From positions 186,001-250,000 of the forward strand of contig VXBP01010394.1 of NCBI GenBank assembly GCA_013400115.1: a stretch of 64,000 bases of DNA. The letters are read 5' to 3'. This document shows, piece by piece, positions 36,262-49,929 of this stretch (positions are counted from its first letter, which is position 1; each line of letters opens with the position of its first letter). This DNA comes from Rhinopomastus cyanomelas. Lineage: Eukaryota; Chordata; Aves; Bucerotiformes; Rhinopomastidae. Both the position numbers and the translations under genes were made by a program. The notes beneath the pieces are model-generated. The model did no database searches, was not told the origin of the DNA, and saw nothing but the letters and a program-made list of their open reading frames with translations.

Positions 36262-36331
36262 CTACTTGTTGTAGGGGCTTGGATTAGATGACATGTAGAG
36301 GTCCCTTCCATACCTTCTAAGATTCTATGAC
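36262..36331 (+). mobile_element. CR1 LINE, short 3' end
   Basis: The sequence 'gttgtaggggcttggattagatgacatgtagaggtcccttccataccttctaagattctatgac' is the terminal ~70 bases of a CR1, with a single decayed terminal repeat unit. Confidence 0.88.
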
Positions 36332-37708
36332 CTGGACCCGTGCCTGATGGATTGGCTTCATGTCAGTTCTCGTGCATTTGGGATGGTATTTCCAGTGCCT
36401 GCCATGTCTGGAGCACTGTAAACACGATTGAGATCAAAGCGTGACATTCTGAGTGTGATTTCTTACCAAATTATGGAATAAAATTTTGTGAGTTGTTCAG
36501 TAGATAAATGGGGACCATTAGTTTTGTAAGTAATAAATGTTGCATGCAACAGGCTCTTTAACCCTCGTGTTACCTTTCTTGAAGTTCTAATTGCAAGCTG
36601 AAGAGCTCTCTTGAGAGTTGGGTTGGAAGAAGGTGGCTTCAGGGACTTGAAAGTACAGAGGCTGACCTTATTGTTGCTGATACTCTTTGCCATGTAGTCA
36701 GTCATAGCTTTCTTCACTGAATGTTTCCTTCACATCTTTTATAGGACCTCTGCATGGACTTGATTTAAATTATTTTTGTTAAAGCAGCGTTCAGTGTTTA
36801 TAGTAATAATGGGAAACACAGTGCGGGCTGTAAATAATAACTTGGGGAAGGGAAAAATGGCGCTATGGCCAACAGCGCAAGGCAGGCAGAGAATAAACAT
36901 TTTCTTGGGGCAAAAAAATATTTGAAGTAGGGGAAGAAAAAGAGAAGTAAACACAAACAGCATGTAACTTGGTGTCGTTTCTGTGCATGTTAGATTACTT
37001 CAGCAGCAAACAGTGAACCTCTGCTTTCTGTGATATGTCAGTGTGACCTGTGTATTTCAGTCAGTGATGTGAAAGGATGCTTTTAGCTGCTTTAATATGG
37101 CAGAAATATGCAGTTTTGCAGACCCTCACAACTAAAGGAGTCAATAAATTTCCCTGAACTAACAGCTGAAAAGCTGATTGTAATGTTTCTCATTGTGGTT
37201 CACCTTCAAGTATATGAAATATAAATTATAACCAAAGCAGAATTTTCCTCAGGCTCGGAGAACGCTGTACCTGTGTGCTATAGGAAAAGTTGCATCATGT
37301 CAAAATCTGTTGGTAGGGCTTCTCCATGTAGCTTTAGGCACTGTTAGTCTGTTAGAAACTATTGTTGCTAGAAAAGTAATGAATACATTGACTAATATTT
37401 CACAGACTTGAGTTTATTTTTCCAAGGACTTTACCTTTCGTTTATCCCAGAGACTTTCTTTAACACTGGGTGGTGAGAAGATCGTATTACAGCTGAATGA
37501 TGGCACACTGGGCCCAGCTTTCTCCAAACCATGTGATGTACGAGATGGAAAAGTGTGGGCTGACTCAAAAAAACAAGTGTCTGTATCCAGCATGACCTGA
37601 GCCTAATTTCTTCTCAACGTGACGGTGTCCTGACAGGTGTGCTGAGCCTGAGCTTCTGGCACTGCTGGAGAGGGATAGTATGGCATTCTGCTTGCAGAAC
37701 CCCAAATG
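36332..37708. other. No gene seen; unique DNA
   Basis: No exon, RNA gene or repeat is recognised. Open frames are under 90 codons. Confidence 0.5.
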
Positions 37709-37890
37709 AATCATAGAATCACAGAAGATATTGGGCTAGAAGGGACATTTTAAAGGTCGCCTAGTTCAACCCCCCTGCAGTAAGCAGGGACATCTTTAAG
37801 TAGAGCAGGTTGGTCAGAGTGCCATCAATCCTGACCTTAAATGCCTCCAGGGATGGAGCTTCTACCACCCTTGGGCAACCTGTTCTAATG
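37709..37890 (-). mobile_element. CR1 LINE, 3' fragment
   Basis: Antisense CR1. The 3' end is at 37709 ('aatcatagaatcacagaa'). It is followed by 'attgggctagaagggacatttt', 'cgcctagttcaacccccctgcagtaagcagggacatc', 'cctccagggatggagcttctaccac' and 'gggcaacctgttct', where the match to CR1 stops. A perfect 12-bp inverted repeat begins at this boundary (37891). Confidence 0.93.
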
Positions 37891-37917
37891 AACTACTGCA
37901 ATTCTATTGCAGTAGTT
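37891..37917. repeat. Perfect inverted repeat, 12-bp arms, 3-bp loop
   Basis: The arms aactactgcaat (37891-37902) and attgcagtagtt (37906-37917) are exact reverse complements separated by tct. The repeat starts where the CR1 at 37709-37890 ends. Confidence 0.97.
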
Positions 37918-39951
37918 GTAGAGCTTCATCTGAATCAAACATTGACTGTGAGCTTTGGTGGGATAAACAGCATCTCGTGGTTGGGAGCTGCAAAAAACAA
38001 GGGGGGAGGGTGTTAGTTTTATCTAACACAGCAAGACTGCTTCCTTCACTGGCAGAACCCAGACGAAGATGACTGTAAGTCCCATTTAGCATACACTTTG
38101 ATTGAAATGAATCTCACCTACTTACTTGCAAGAAGCATGGGTTTCTTCCTTGGCACAGCAAGCCAAATGATTATCTGTGGCGTTCCACATCCTGTCGATG
38201 TTTTCAGGCAATGTAAGTGTGTAAACACTGTGTTTTGTTCAGAATGAGGATTCCAATAGCAAAATTGTGTGTTTATTACAGTATAGAAAAATGATATAAT
38301 AATCCTGCATGGGTAAGTGGTCTAGTTAAAGAAGCAAACCTCAAATATATTAGAACGCGATTTTTAACTCTTACGGTGCTCAGGACACTTTTACCAATGG
38401 CATATGACTCTCTTCTATTAAACATGTCTCTGACAAAAGATCTGTGTGGAATACCTTCCTTAACCACAGACATGGTGGTGTAGAAGTCTTGAGAGTAAAA
38501 CAAGAGACATTCACTTTACCCGAATGTTCTTACACTGAAATTCTTAGTGTGATTGTCTGTGTGAAGAACAGTGTTAATCCAAATTAGAAAGTGCCTAAAG
38601 GCAAACACTGACGAATTTGTAAATGTGATTCTGTGTTCTGAGAATCTGATTTTAAAGGAGGTCTTTCAGGTTTTGACTGTGGAGCCATTCACAGGCTCCA
38701 GCCACCATGATGAATGGATTCAATTTTTGGTGTTTGAAGCACTTGCAGAAATGCTTCAACACTTAACACTGTGAAAACTGTTTATGGAATGTAGTTTGCA
38801 ATTTCTGTTGGATAATCTGGCCACGTAGAAATAAAATATATCAAAAAAATTTCTTTGTTGTCAGGGCTGATAAAACCTTTATAGCCAACTGCAGCGGAAC
38901 CATTTGTTCGTGAGAAGGAAAGAGTCCAGTGTTGTAGATCCTGGGGTCTGCAGAAGTTGGCGGTTTAAGAAAGTGAATATGGTGGGGTTTGCATTTTGGT
39001 TGTTTAACCTCAGGAAGCAGAATTATCTGTAGAGTGAAAGCTTAAAAATATGTTGCTTTATGGCTTTCAGGTTTTGTTATCTTTAATTTGCACCCTCGGT
39101 GCCAGTAGCGGCTGTGAGTAATGAGTCTGTCCAGATTTCAGCAGTGGATGAAAACTAAGAGCCCTGCATTTGATCAGTTGTCCTCGACAGTCTGCAGTGC
39201 TGTGCTTTAATGAGACTTCATTCGAGTTCATTACCAGGGAAGGAGCCCCAGCATTTTGCTGGCAGAGAAGCAGTGGCAATGCAGCAGCAAGTCAGGGTCA
39301 TTCTTTCTCTGAGTAGCTGCAGGAGGCCAGCGCTGCTCTGTCCCTGGAACCAGGCTGCTTTAAGCTACTTTTGCTCAGCGGCATCTGAAAGTGAGGTGCA
39401 CGGGAGAACTTGTATCTGCGGTGTCCAACTCTCTCACTTCCTCACCATGAAAGCAGCAAGTTGCTCAACTCTGTGGGGCAGTCGATATCCTGTATGCGCA
39501 ATGCAACTAGAGAACTCAGTGGTGGTGTGGACACAGTTATGGCTGCTCTGTCTGAAATAGTGGGTGATCAGCAGAGGGCACCATCTGCTACCAGCACAGC
39601 TTGCTGCTGGAGCTTGTGGGAAGACGGGATGCGTCCTCACTGCGCTTCAAGAACTGCATCCTGACTTCAGTGTTAAGCAGAGATTGAAGTTTGATGATGT
39701 GCTTTCTGCATGCTTTTCTTAAAGGCTTTGAGACCATGAGCATTATTTCAGTCTTACAGGATGTTGTCACAGAGCAAATTTCGAGTGGGTAACCGGCAGC
39801 AGTATCTCGTTTCCAGTGGTTGTGGGACTCCTCGCTGTGAAATCATGGCACTGGGAAGCTCAGCTGTTCTGCTCTGTGATTTCGGTGGGATTAAGATTAT
39901 GTAGTTATGACCTAAATTCTAAAACCAAGAAAAAAGCACTGTTATTTTTCC

Positions 39952-39968
39952 TTTTTTTTTTTTTTTTT
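39952..39968. repeat. T17 homopolymer
   Basis: An uninterrupted run of 17 T, the longest homopolymer in the window. On the minus strand it would be a poly(A). No retroposed sequence is recognisable next to it on the expected side. Confidence 0.95.
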
Positions 39969-40959
39969 CAATGGAGAAAAGTCAAAACCGAAGATGATTG
40001 TTTGGAGCGCGGGGATGGTGTTAGTGTTGTATTGCCAGAACTGCTGCCTGATGAGAGGTATCAGAATGTTAATGAACAAAGCTTTTCTAAAAAATCACAC
40101 CAGCTTCTGGTTTGCTTTTTGCTAAGAACTGCAAGGACATTTAAGTTTCTTGACATTAATCCCTGAAAAAGCAAGTAAGAAAATTGATGCAACCAAATGG
40201 TTTGATTAGTAAAGCGAGTATTTATTTAGCAAAATGCTTACAGGTTTTACTGGAAGGTGCCAGCCCTGCATTTGCAGAACCCTTCTTTCCCTCCCACGAT
40301 ATGGTAAAATGTCCTCAGCTCCTTGTTACTATCCGAAAGACCATGCAGGCATTTCACTGACATCAATTACTATTTTAGTGGAGCAAAATGTTGGAGCTTT
40401 TCTAATACAAGCAAGGAGGAGTAGGCAGTGAAGCTACAGATATCATCTGTTTCTCAGACTACACAAGTTATCTTTAGTGTTTTTACCAGGGTTCATCACC
40501 CCACATAATTCCTCAAGCTTTTTATAGCTTTACTAATGATGTGCTCATTTCTTCTATGATCTGTTGCAGTCCTACACATTAGATTCAGTGATGACTTTGC
40601 AGAAAACACAGAATATCGTGTTGGCTGGGTTTCCCTTCCCTGGAGGTACGAGGCTTTCGAGTTAGGTGAGAGAGGGCAAAGAGTTTGCAGCATTTCCTGG
40701 CAGCGGTTCAGTGCATTTCTGTATTTGTTGTGACTCTGAAAAAGCCTTTTATTTAGTCTTTGCGTGAAATGCTTCTTGCCTTTCTTTTTGGAGCTGGTGA
40801 GAATTGAAAGTGTTTTATATCCTCAGAGGTTTTACTTTTTTCACTAGTTTATGTCAATGTGTCAGAAAACTTTGCTTAACAATACTTGTGGCAGGCTCTG
40901 AGAGACTGCAGTTCACTCAGTGGCTAATCCGGCTACAGCTACGGGAGTAGAGCAGTCTG

Positions 40960-40980
40960 GAATTGAATTGAATTGAATTG
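40960..40980. repeat. (GAATT)4 microsatellite
   Basis: Four perfect GAATT units followed by one G of a fifth. Confidence 0.95.
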
Positions 40981-41882
40981 TTCTGAGGATGCTATGGAAA
41001 GGAAGAACTAATTTCATATGCCAGACAGATATGTTACTTTGATACGTTGTCACAGAAATGCTTTAAGAGACCCAACTTAGTTAATAATACATGAAGTAGT
41101 AGATAATGCACCAGTGAAATCAAGGAGTTATACAGGTCACTGAACTGCAACTGGTGTTAGAATGAACTGAACAGAAAATAAATAATTTAAGCTACACTGT
41201 ATGTATTTTGTTGAGCTGGAGAGAGGCAGAAGAAGAGATGGATGAATGTAGTCTGATGGATAGAAGGAAATGGAGAGAGACAGATGATTTGTGTAACTCA
41301 TCCAGCTGTCACTTGCAGTATACAGGGAAATACGTTCTCTGTCCCAGATCCGCCCTCTTTGTGTACAGGTTACCTGCCACTGTGCCTTTTCCTCTTCTCA
41401 AAAAGGTTTTTCCAGAAGGTTAAAGCCTCAGGAACTTAAACATCTCCATGTAAACTGGGCGTTTTTGATAACTTTGCGCTTGGCTGTTGGACATACTCGC
41501 TGTCAGCTCCCCTTCCTTCACTGCCATCACTTAAGAGAAGATTTTTCAGCACAGCAGCAGGGACTGAGACAGGATTTGTTGAGCATCGTGTTTCATGGTT
41601 GGAAGAGCAGGCTGAGTCCTGGCACAGCAAGACATCCTTAATGCCTGCGACACTGGCCCTGGAGGTTTATGACAAGTTGAAGACCACAAATTCTTATAGT
41701 GTGTGGCACTGGTCATTAAGCGATCAGATGTGCTGCATCTGTAGGGCTTCTTGATTTATCCTAAAACAATTCTGTTTGTTCTTCCTTGAGTGCTTTGGAC
41801 AGAAACAAGTCAGTAACTTAAATGTGTAAAGACACCAGTGTGTTAAAGATGCCAGCACCTAATCTTCCCCACCCCCCATGAT

Positions 41883-42166
41883 ACAGAATCACAGAAGCAT
41901 TCAGGTTGGAAAAGACCCTTGAGATCATGAAATCCAAATCTACTCTACCAAGTTCACCAGTGGACCAGATCTCCAAGCACCACATATAAGTAACCTCTGA
42001 ATACCTCTAGGAATAGTGATTCAACCCCCTCCCTGAGAAGCCTGTTCCAAGGCTGGATTACACTTTTCCTACTACTTTTTCCTGATATCCAGACTAACCC
42101 TCCCGTGGTGCAGTCTGATGCCATTCCCACTTGTTCTGTCACCTGTAAGAAGAGACCAGCACCCAC
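41883..42166 (-). mobile_element. CR1 LINE, 3' fragment
   Basis: Antisense CR1. The 3' end 'tacagaatcacagaag' is at about 41883-41898. It is followed by 'caggttggaaaagacccttgagatcat' and then the ORF2 C-terminus, read on the minus strand as 'GLVWISGKSSRKSVIQPWNR' and 'LLREGVESLFLEVFRGYL', a decayed form of the usual '[17 protein letters not shown]'. It stops at about 42166 beside an AT-rich stretch. Confidence 0.93.
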
Positions 42167-42739
42167 AATTATACAATTATATATAAAAATAAATGTAATC
42201 TATAAATAATGTTTAAATAATATCTTCTTACCTACAGCAGTCAAGTCATTGAAGTCTCACCCAGTGAAATTAAACAAGGATTGATTTAATTGGCAGACCA
42301 CAGTATCCTTTAGGGTTTCCCATGAAACATCACTAGAGCTGCACAGAACAAATCAGGTGCTAAATGTTACTCTTCAAAAGGGTTCTGTGGAGCAGCTATG
42401 GGGTGTTAAGTCTTGAAGAGCTTTTTTTATTAACTACTTGTTGATGTAAACACTGAGAAGTTCTCTGCTGCAGTGTGCTCACCAAATCTAAGCAGCAGAC
42501 ATTATTAAAATTAAAATCTATTTCCTGCCATTCCAAGGGACCTGTGTTACCTATAAACCTTGTTTACCTTTGGGCCATGATTAGTATTACCCCAGAAGAA
42601 AGGGTCATGGATAGCCTGAAAAGGAAATGCAGCACAGAGATTCATGTGTTTTTGTAGTGTCAATATATGAAGAGGGGAAAAGAGGGAAAACTGTTCTTAA
42701 TTCTGTGATTTCTCATTTCATTGCATTTTTGGGTTTGTA

Positions 42740-42751
42740 TTTTTTTTTTTT
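42740..42751. repeat. T12 homopolymer
   Basis: A run of about 12 T without a recognisable retroposon next to it. Confidence 0.85.
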
Positions 42752-45700
42752 GTTTACCACTTATCTGAGAAGAGATGGGATCAGGAAATAACCACACCAT
42801 GATTTTCAGTGGAGAATAACAATAGCAGTGAGGTTGGTACCTGTCTCCATTGTATTTTTACTTATGTGTTAGTCCTGGTTCATGTTCCAGCACAGAACAC
42901 CTATATATATGTAAAAATCAGGGGATTTGGAATATCACAGCATTGATATGATGTTTCCCATGGGGTATTTACAAACACTGGGATACAATCGCCTATCCTG
43001 GACTATGAGTTCCATGTATGGTACCACCGTGGGTTTTTGTGGTTTGGATGGGTTCCACAAAATTTATATTTTTCACCAAAAGGCAGCTGTTGAGGTAGTT
43101 GAGATTAAATTAATCAGCTCTGTCTATACTGACTTCCAGTGACTCATTAGAGACAAACAACATCAACAGCTCAAGCTCGAGTGTACTGTTTAGGATCCAT
43201 TCTTGCTTACAGCCTCACCATAAATAGGGAAAAGGTTGCTGGCGTTCCAGTTCAAAGGGTGAAACATCTGAGCAGTGATAAGAAATCTTTGCTAGAGGCA
43301 AAGAGTTTAGAGTTTGCCAATAAGCTTGTGCAAATGGCATTAATTACTGAGAGCATGACTTGTGTGTCACACAGCACTCACCACATTGAAAACTTATATG
43401 CAGGGCACATCACTGTGGAAGAAATCATCACCAGGGATTTACACCTGTGGCTTTGGCAGGCTGTTCCTCAGCAGCGGTGTTTTTACCCCCCATTCTGAAA
43501 TGGTTAGCCCATACGAAATGAGAGAAAGGCATGAACCAGCACAGGTGACAAATGGGGCAGTGTGCCCTCTCTCGTGACCTGGTGCCAGAAAATGAAAGAG
43601 GTTTAGTTACCTGGCAGGTGTAATGTAGCACCGTGCTCCTATTTTAAATTTAGATTCTGGAAACTTCCTACAGCTGTCACTTTGAAGCGGTGTTTTGTAG
43701 GGAGAAATGCAGGTAGTGCTGCCGAGTGTTTTTTCTGTCATTTGTGGTTCACGAGCATTTGAATAATGTAAAACTGCCCTATGTAAAGTGATAGGCCGGT
43801 GGTATCAGAGCATCCCTGCCTGGAATCGAGAGCTGGCAGACGAGCAGATCAGATTCAGCATGTGTTTTTGAAAAGGTTTAAGGAATTTGAAAGTTAGTGG
43901 AAACAGCATCTGTCAACTATTATTGTAGTGTTGCTCTTCCTCATTTAGCAAACTGTCAGGCAGCGGATTGTCAGGAAATGGGGCAAATGTATTTTTGTGC
44001 ACAGCCCTTGTCAAGCGGAGGAGGCTCGTTTGTGTCTGTTCTTGGCAATGACATTGTAGGTTCATGTAAAAAATCTAAGCAACCTCTTACTTCACTGAAA
44101 GACATGGAGTTGAGACAACTGAAAATCCTTGCTCTCTGCTCTAATAAATATTTGATAACTCCACCGTAAATAAGAACCAGTTGGAAAACAGAATTTAGTA
44201 GCAGGATACTTGAGATTGCTCCAAAGTGAGCTAAATGCTCCTTTTAGCAGTTGAACCTTTATAGACGTCAGCTGAGGAGAACAAACATCTTCGTAATGTA
44301 TTTATCTCAAGTGAAAGCTGGTTTGCTACTTGTTCATCTATCTATTACTTTCGTGTGACTGTCTCCATTGCATCCAGTTCAAAGAAGATAACAGGCTGAG
44401 ATTCTCAAACAGCTGTTTTTACAGATGCCCTGCCTCCCTCAAGGTAGAAGGCTTATCAAGAAAATCTAATAAAGGAAAGACTGTCCCATCTGAATCCTTT
44501 GACAGGAAACACTCTTTTTACATTAATTTGCATATCATTCTGTTTCCGTTAAAGTCACCATAAATACAGTAGAGGAAGATGTTATCTCTCTCTGGTGTCT
44601 CCTTCAGGGGTTTAAGACTCCCAACTTTAGAACTAGATGCTTACAAGAAATGTGTTTGGCCCTACTGAACAGGAGGAGCTTGGCCTCAGTCTTTTGGGCT
44701 GACTCGTGGCGCCATGTCTTTGAAAACCTTTTTTATGACATGTGGCAGAAAAGTATTTTTAAATCTTGGAATTTAAGATGGAGTGAAGAATGTATGCTAG
44801 ACACAAGAAGGATCCTAGGAAGGATCACATGAAAATGAAAGGGGTCGGGAGAGGACAACCTCCAAACTGTTCCATACTCTTTTGTTCCTGCCGAAGATTC
44901 TGAGTGGATAACACCATGAATTTTTTCATTTGAAAGTAATGTTTACTTGAGGAAGAGGGTCTTGAAGACAAGACTATTCCCTCCTTTATTTAAGCTTTAA
45001 CATTCTTAGGATCACTCCGCTCCTAGACTGTGCTGTGCCCTGGTTGAAACGGAGCAGAAATTGCAAGATAAGATCAACTGCTCACCTGGGGAGACTTAGA
45101 AAAGCTTCATATTTGAAGCACATGTTCCAAACGCTAGTGAGGGATGGATAGCATTAAATCCTTACATCTGGTGCAGAACTGCTTGCTTTTATATTGGTTT
45201 CTTTTCTTGTTTTATTGTTTAAAGGGATAATAAAACCTCACAATAATATCTCATAATCAGTATAGCATATCTCCAGGCACCTTTAGCATGTTGCGTTTGC
45301 CAAGAAGAACATACGTCACAGTTTATTTTGCCTACAGAAATGTTGAGGGTTGCATCTGGATCCTTTTGGAAATAAATTTATGATTTGTACCAGTGCAAAA
45401 AAGGAAGAGGAAAATATTCTGCACTGGTTGAATATATGGCAAGTCATTTTGGCTGGGCGGTAAGCAAAATTAATTATCCAGGCTAACGTTAGACCTTTTA
45501 GCGTGACTTCAGCTGCTGCACATTGCCATAAATGTTTCTGAGCTGAGGTTTCGCCGTTTTTGTTTGACATCAGTATTATTGCCCTGACACAAGTCACTTC
45601 TGAGTAAACTGAAGATGATGAAGAGAATAAACTCAGAATCCACCTTAAAATTGAGAAGAAGTTCAACTCTCTGTTTTTCACTGTATTTGGAAGAAAACAC

Positions 45701-47275
45701 TAGCTGAGCTCTAGGGTTGTGGGTAATGCGCTGAGAGTGAGGGAGAGAACCGAACAAGAAGCGTTCAGGTGACTTCATGAGAGCTTTTGCTTCAGAATTC
45801 TTTCCAAATAATCAGTTTGTTTACACTAATTCTCTTTTATTCTTCAATTAAGTGAAGTGTCGATGTCAATGCACTATTTATGTTCTTTGCTTCTTACTGT
45901 GCTGGCTGCCTGGGTGAGTATCACTGCCTGTGTGCCCTGCTCCTTTACTCCTCTGTAGATGTCCGGCTGTGGGCTGCTGTGAGATACAGATGTTTCAGCT
46001 CACTACAGTTTTTTTGACTCTGAATATCCCGTCCTGTTCTTCTGTTTCTGCTTCTGTGGCTTCTGCTCTAGATTTTTTTTTTACCTTTTCAAATTCCTTT
46101 ATAGTTTTTGAAAGGAACTGTTTCCTTAGGAATCTTAGGAAATTAATATCCATCCACCTTTGGAAATTTCAGGTAAAAATGCTTCCAGCTGTTGATTGTA
46201 AGGTCTTTTCATCTCTCCAGTGATTTTAAGGTGGTTGAGGTTTCCTACAGATATTCTTTAAATCCACCCGTAGTCTGATGAGGCTATTTCTAGCTTTCGC
46301 TAAGGAAAAAGTACTTCTGAAGGTGTTGGTTAGGAGGTTACCCCATTAAGAATGTTATCCCATGAATGTCTAGGAGGAAAGCTGTGCTTTCACTAGTTTT
46401 TGGTGACATTTACACGTACTGATATCCTTTTTCTCTGCAGCTACAGACTGGATAATGATTATCTGGACTTCTGCGTTTTGTTTATCCTGCATCTTTTAAG
46501 GTCTATTCAGTCTGTGGATGATGTAAGTGATTTCAGACTTAGAGCTCTATCAGCTAGATTCAGTTTTAGGTGTTTTGGTGCAATCACCTGGAGTGGTTGT
46601 GCACTGTTTGTTTTCATTAATGCACTGTACGCTTGTCCATGTTAGTAAGGTTTTTTAACTCTCTTTTACAGATGAGCTATCTGAAACCAGTTAGTGAATA
46701 GGCTGCTTTTCCTAACAGTTCTGATTACCAAGCAGTTTATTTTCTTTGCCATCAGCAGATGATCATTCACTAATGTATTGAACCATCTGAAGAGTTTGTC
46801 ATGTTTGTCTTCTATTAGCATTGGTTATAATTCGGTCTCATCACTCCATGAAATTGTTTCCATCAAATTATAAACGATGACAATGCAAATTCCAGTTAAT
46901 TGTTTATGGAATGTTCTATAACAGCTTTATAGAGACAATTTGGATAAATCAGGTGGCTATAACTGAAACTGACAGATTAGTGCATCACTCTATTTCAAAA
47001 ATCACCGGTGTTGTTTTGAAAACTGCTACTCTCAGTTAAAGCCATAGGCAAATTTAAGGGGAGACAAACCAACAAAAGAACCCCTATTGTTAAGTCTAGG
47101 TTTAATTTAAATATGAATGCTGAAAGCTGTACAATTGAAATTTTATTTTCCTTATTTTGTCCGCTGATGAGTGCCATGAGAGCAATAGGCTAGACACAGG
47201 ATTGAAATTGTCTTAGTTAACTAATTTAACTAACTCCCCTCCTGCAGGTCTACTTTTTCTTTAGACTGCTGGTTT

Positions 47276-47321
47276 GAACTATAGACTTGAACTATAGACT
47301 ATTCTCAACTATAGACTTGAG
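47276..47321. repeat. Triple actatagact repeat
   Basis: Two adjacent 13-base copies of gaactatagact(t/a) (47276-47288 and 47289-47301) are followed by a third actatagact inside ctcaactatagacttgag (47304-47321). The third copy is itself bounded by the inverted 5-mers ctcaa and ttgag. Confidence 0.9.
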
Positions 47322-49913
47322 AATTCTTACAACTTAGAACATTTTGCTAAACAAATATTAGTTTAATATTAGAAGTTACAGGATGGAATCTGTAGCCCAT
47401 ATACTACTTACAGTATTTCAAGGATGGAATTTAATCTCAAATGCAATCTTTTGTAGAAACACAGAAATGGAATCCTTAAAGAAAAGCTTTCATATTAAAC
47501 CTTTTGATGCAGGCAGTCATCTTCATCAAAAGCGCTCTGAATAAAAGCTGTGACTATTGAGGTGTCAACATGACTTGAAACAGTGCTTTCATTTGCCACC
47601 AAAAGTTGATGTTCTGACTGTGATTTACATGCCTTCCTCATGTTAAACAATTCTGTAATGAAATCTAAACAAGTAATTAAGGAGATAAAGCATTGATTTA
47701 TTTCCATTGTATTCCAGTATCATGGAAAGACACATCTTGGAATTAGAGTTGATTGAAGCATTGTAGAGTGTGAAATCTAATTATTTTTCTGTAAATGCTC
47801 AGATATATAACCCTACACCAAGCTGCCAGCAAGATCCTGTGAGGGCTGTGTATGTATCAACCAGTGTTTCCTGAATCCTGATCTTAAATATTCCTCTAGT
47901 ATGGATCAGAAGCTCATGACTGTGAAGCCTCATCTTTGTCTAAATTGGTTTAAATGGGCTGATACAAGTTGCCCTTTTTATGGTGTGGTACCCTCAGAAT
48001 CCTTTAAGACACATTTGGTCCAGTTTGATAGAGATCTCTGCTAGTGCCTGAAGTGCTTGTTTTATGAGGAGTAGGTCAGACTTTACAAGGGCTCATGCCA
48101 TCCATCGTATTACTGCAGAGCAGTTTGGTGACTGTATATTCAGAACCTGCATAAGGTTTCACTCAACCTAAGGATGGCTAATGTAACTTTTTTTAAGCTT
48201 TGATTGTATTCCATTATTTTGTAAGTGACTTCCTCAGCTAAACTTCGATTGTGCTGGATCAAATAAATAAATGTGATCATTATTAAAATTGGAGATTTTT
48301 CAAAACCCTTCTACTTGCATTGAAAGTGACAAGAGGAAAACAACCTCCTAGAGATGTCATTTGTATCTTCTAAGTTGTCTAGTGCATCAACTAGTTTCCT
48401 TAAACTGTAGAATTTATAAGTGATTGTGAGAAGAGTTTCTGAAGTAGAAGCAGCATTTTCATTCTATAACATACATCTCAACTTATTCTTCATCATACAT
48501 CCTCAACTTGTTCAATAACAAGAGCAAAGTGTACTCTTGATGTTGGGCAAGCTTATACTTGGGAGTTCATATCTGAGCCTTTGTGTCTCTGATGTTACAT
48601 TTTGTTCTTTAAATATGTTTTACCTGGGATTTCTCTGGGTGTTCGCTACAAAAAATCAGTAATAAAGTCAGAAAATTTTGTCGCCTTGGAATTCTTGGCG
48701 TATCATCTCTAAAAGTCATGCCAGGTAGAACCGAGCTTTCTGGAACACTTCCACACTGTTGAGTAACATATTAAAATGTCTTGGTAATTTTGAAATATAA
48801 TTGTTATATGAAAAAAAGGCTCCTGAAGTGCTTTATTGATCAGTGGTTATCCAGGGCTGTGCCATTTGTCATAAAGAAATTTTAAAGAGAAATTGAGCAG
48901 ATCTTACGCCTCCATCCATTAGGAACCACTATCAGTCGGTTCAGGAAAAGCATCCAGGACCATTAGCTGCTGTTACGGCTGAAGCACTAATGTGTGCCTC
49001 GTGCCTCACAGTTAATGATGCCTGCAGTTTTGTGTTTGCATCCAGAGTGTCTTCAAAAGTCGGAATTCCTTTCTGTTCTGTGAAGCCATCTATTGAAAGG
49101 GAAAGCTTTATGTGGGCTATTTATCCTTCTCATGTAATTAGGAAATAAAGAATGATCTTTACTTGGTCTTTCTCATTTAGAGAAAAACACAGTTCTTAAA
49201 ACTTCATCTTATGAAGCTCGGTTGAAGAACAGGATGATTCTCTGATTCTTCTCTTTATTTTGCTCTTAGAGGTTTTTGATGACTGGAGTGTGTATTTCAT
49301 TCAATTTTCTGTGACTTGTCAAAGCTGAAAGCCCTGAGGTCTGTTTTACTTGTCAGATATGACCAACCAAAGCAAGGGTTAAACAGAGTCCTTGAAAAAT
49401 GTCAGGTTACGTAAAACCACGTGTCAGGTGTTTCTAAAGTGAAAGGCATGTGAGAAAACAGATCATAAATCACTATGTCTCCAAAAGATGAAGTCTTCAG
49501 TGTTTATTATTTACACACTGTTTTGATTTGCCACTAAGGAAGCTCCTTGTCGGGATGAACACTGTAATTAGAGAGGTAACACACTTGGAGCTGCAGCATC
49601 CACCAGTGGGGCAGAGCTAACAGCAAGCATCCTGTTAGCATGTTTCCAGGTATGAAGGTGAGCATTTGTTTCATTATAATTTCTTTCTTATGGGAAACTA
49701 TACATAAATGTTTGAAGAAAAATCTAAAGGAAAAGAGAGAAAAGAGAAAAAGAAAGTGTTAAGGTTCCTCAAGAAAAAATTCTGCTTTATTTTCCTTGTG
49801 TATTACTTACTAGCAAGGAAGAACAAAGAGTTGTTATTTTAAACAAAGGGAGGGAGATAGAGTTTTACATTTATTTTCTGCAGACATAATTTCATATATA
49901 TGGGTTTTCTACG

Positions 49914-49929
49914 TGCATATGCATATGCA
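49914..49929. repeat. 16-bp perfect palindrome (TGCATA)n
   Basis: tgcatatgcatatgca is identical on both strands. It consists of overlapping ATGCATAT words related to POU/octamer-like sites, though it is not the canonical ATGCAAAT. Confidence 0.9.

Larger units (their letters stand above)
37918..41882. other. No gene seen; unique DNA with simple repeats
   Basis: No exon or CR1 is recognised. It contains a CTCF-like sequence (39568-39581), a T17 run (39952-39968) and a (GAATT)4 microsatellite (40960-40980). The overlapping + strand frames at 39210-39664 have no recognisable domain. Confidence 0.5.

Noticed and set aside
39952..39968. Poly(A) tail of a processed pseudogene on the minus strand
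   Set aside because: No gene-like sequence or target-site duplication is recognisable next to the T run.
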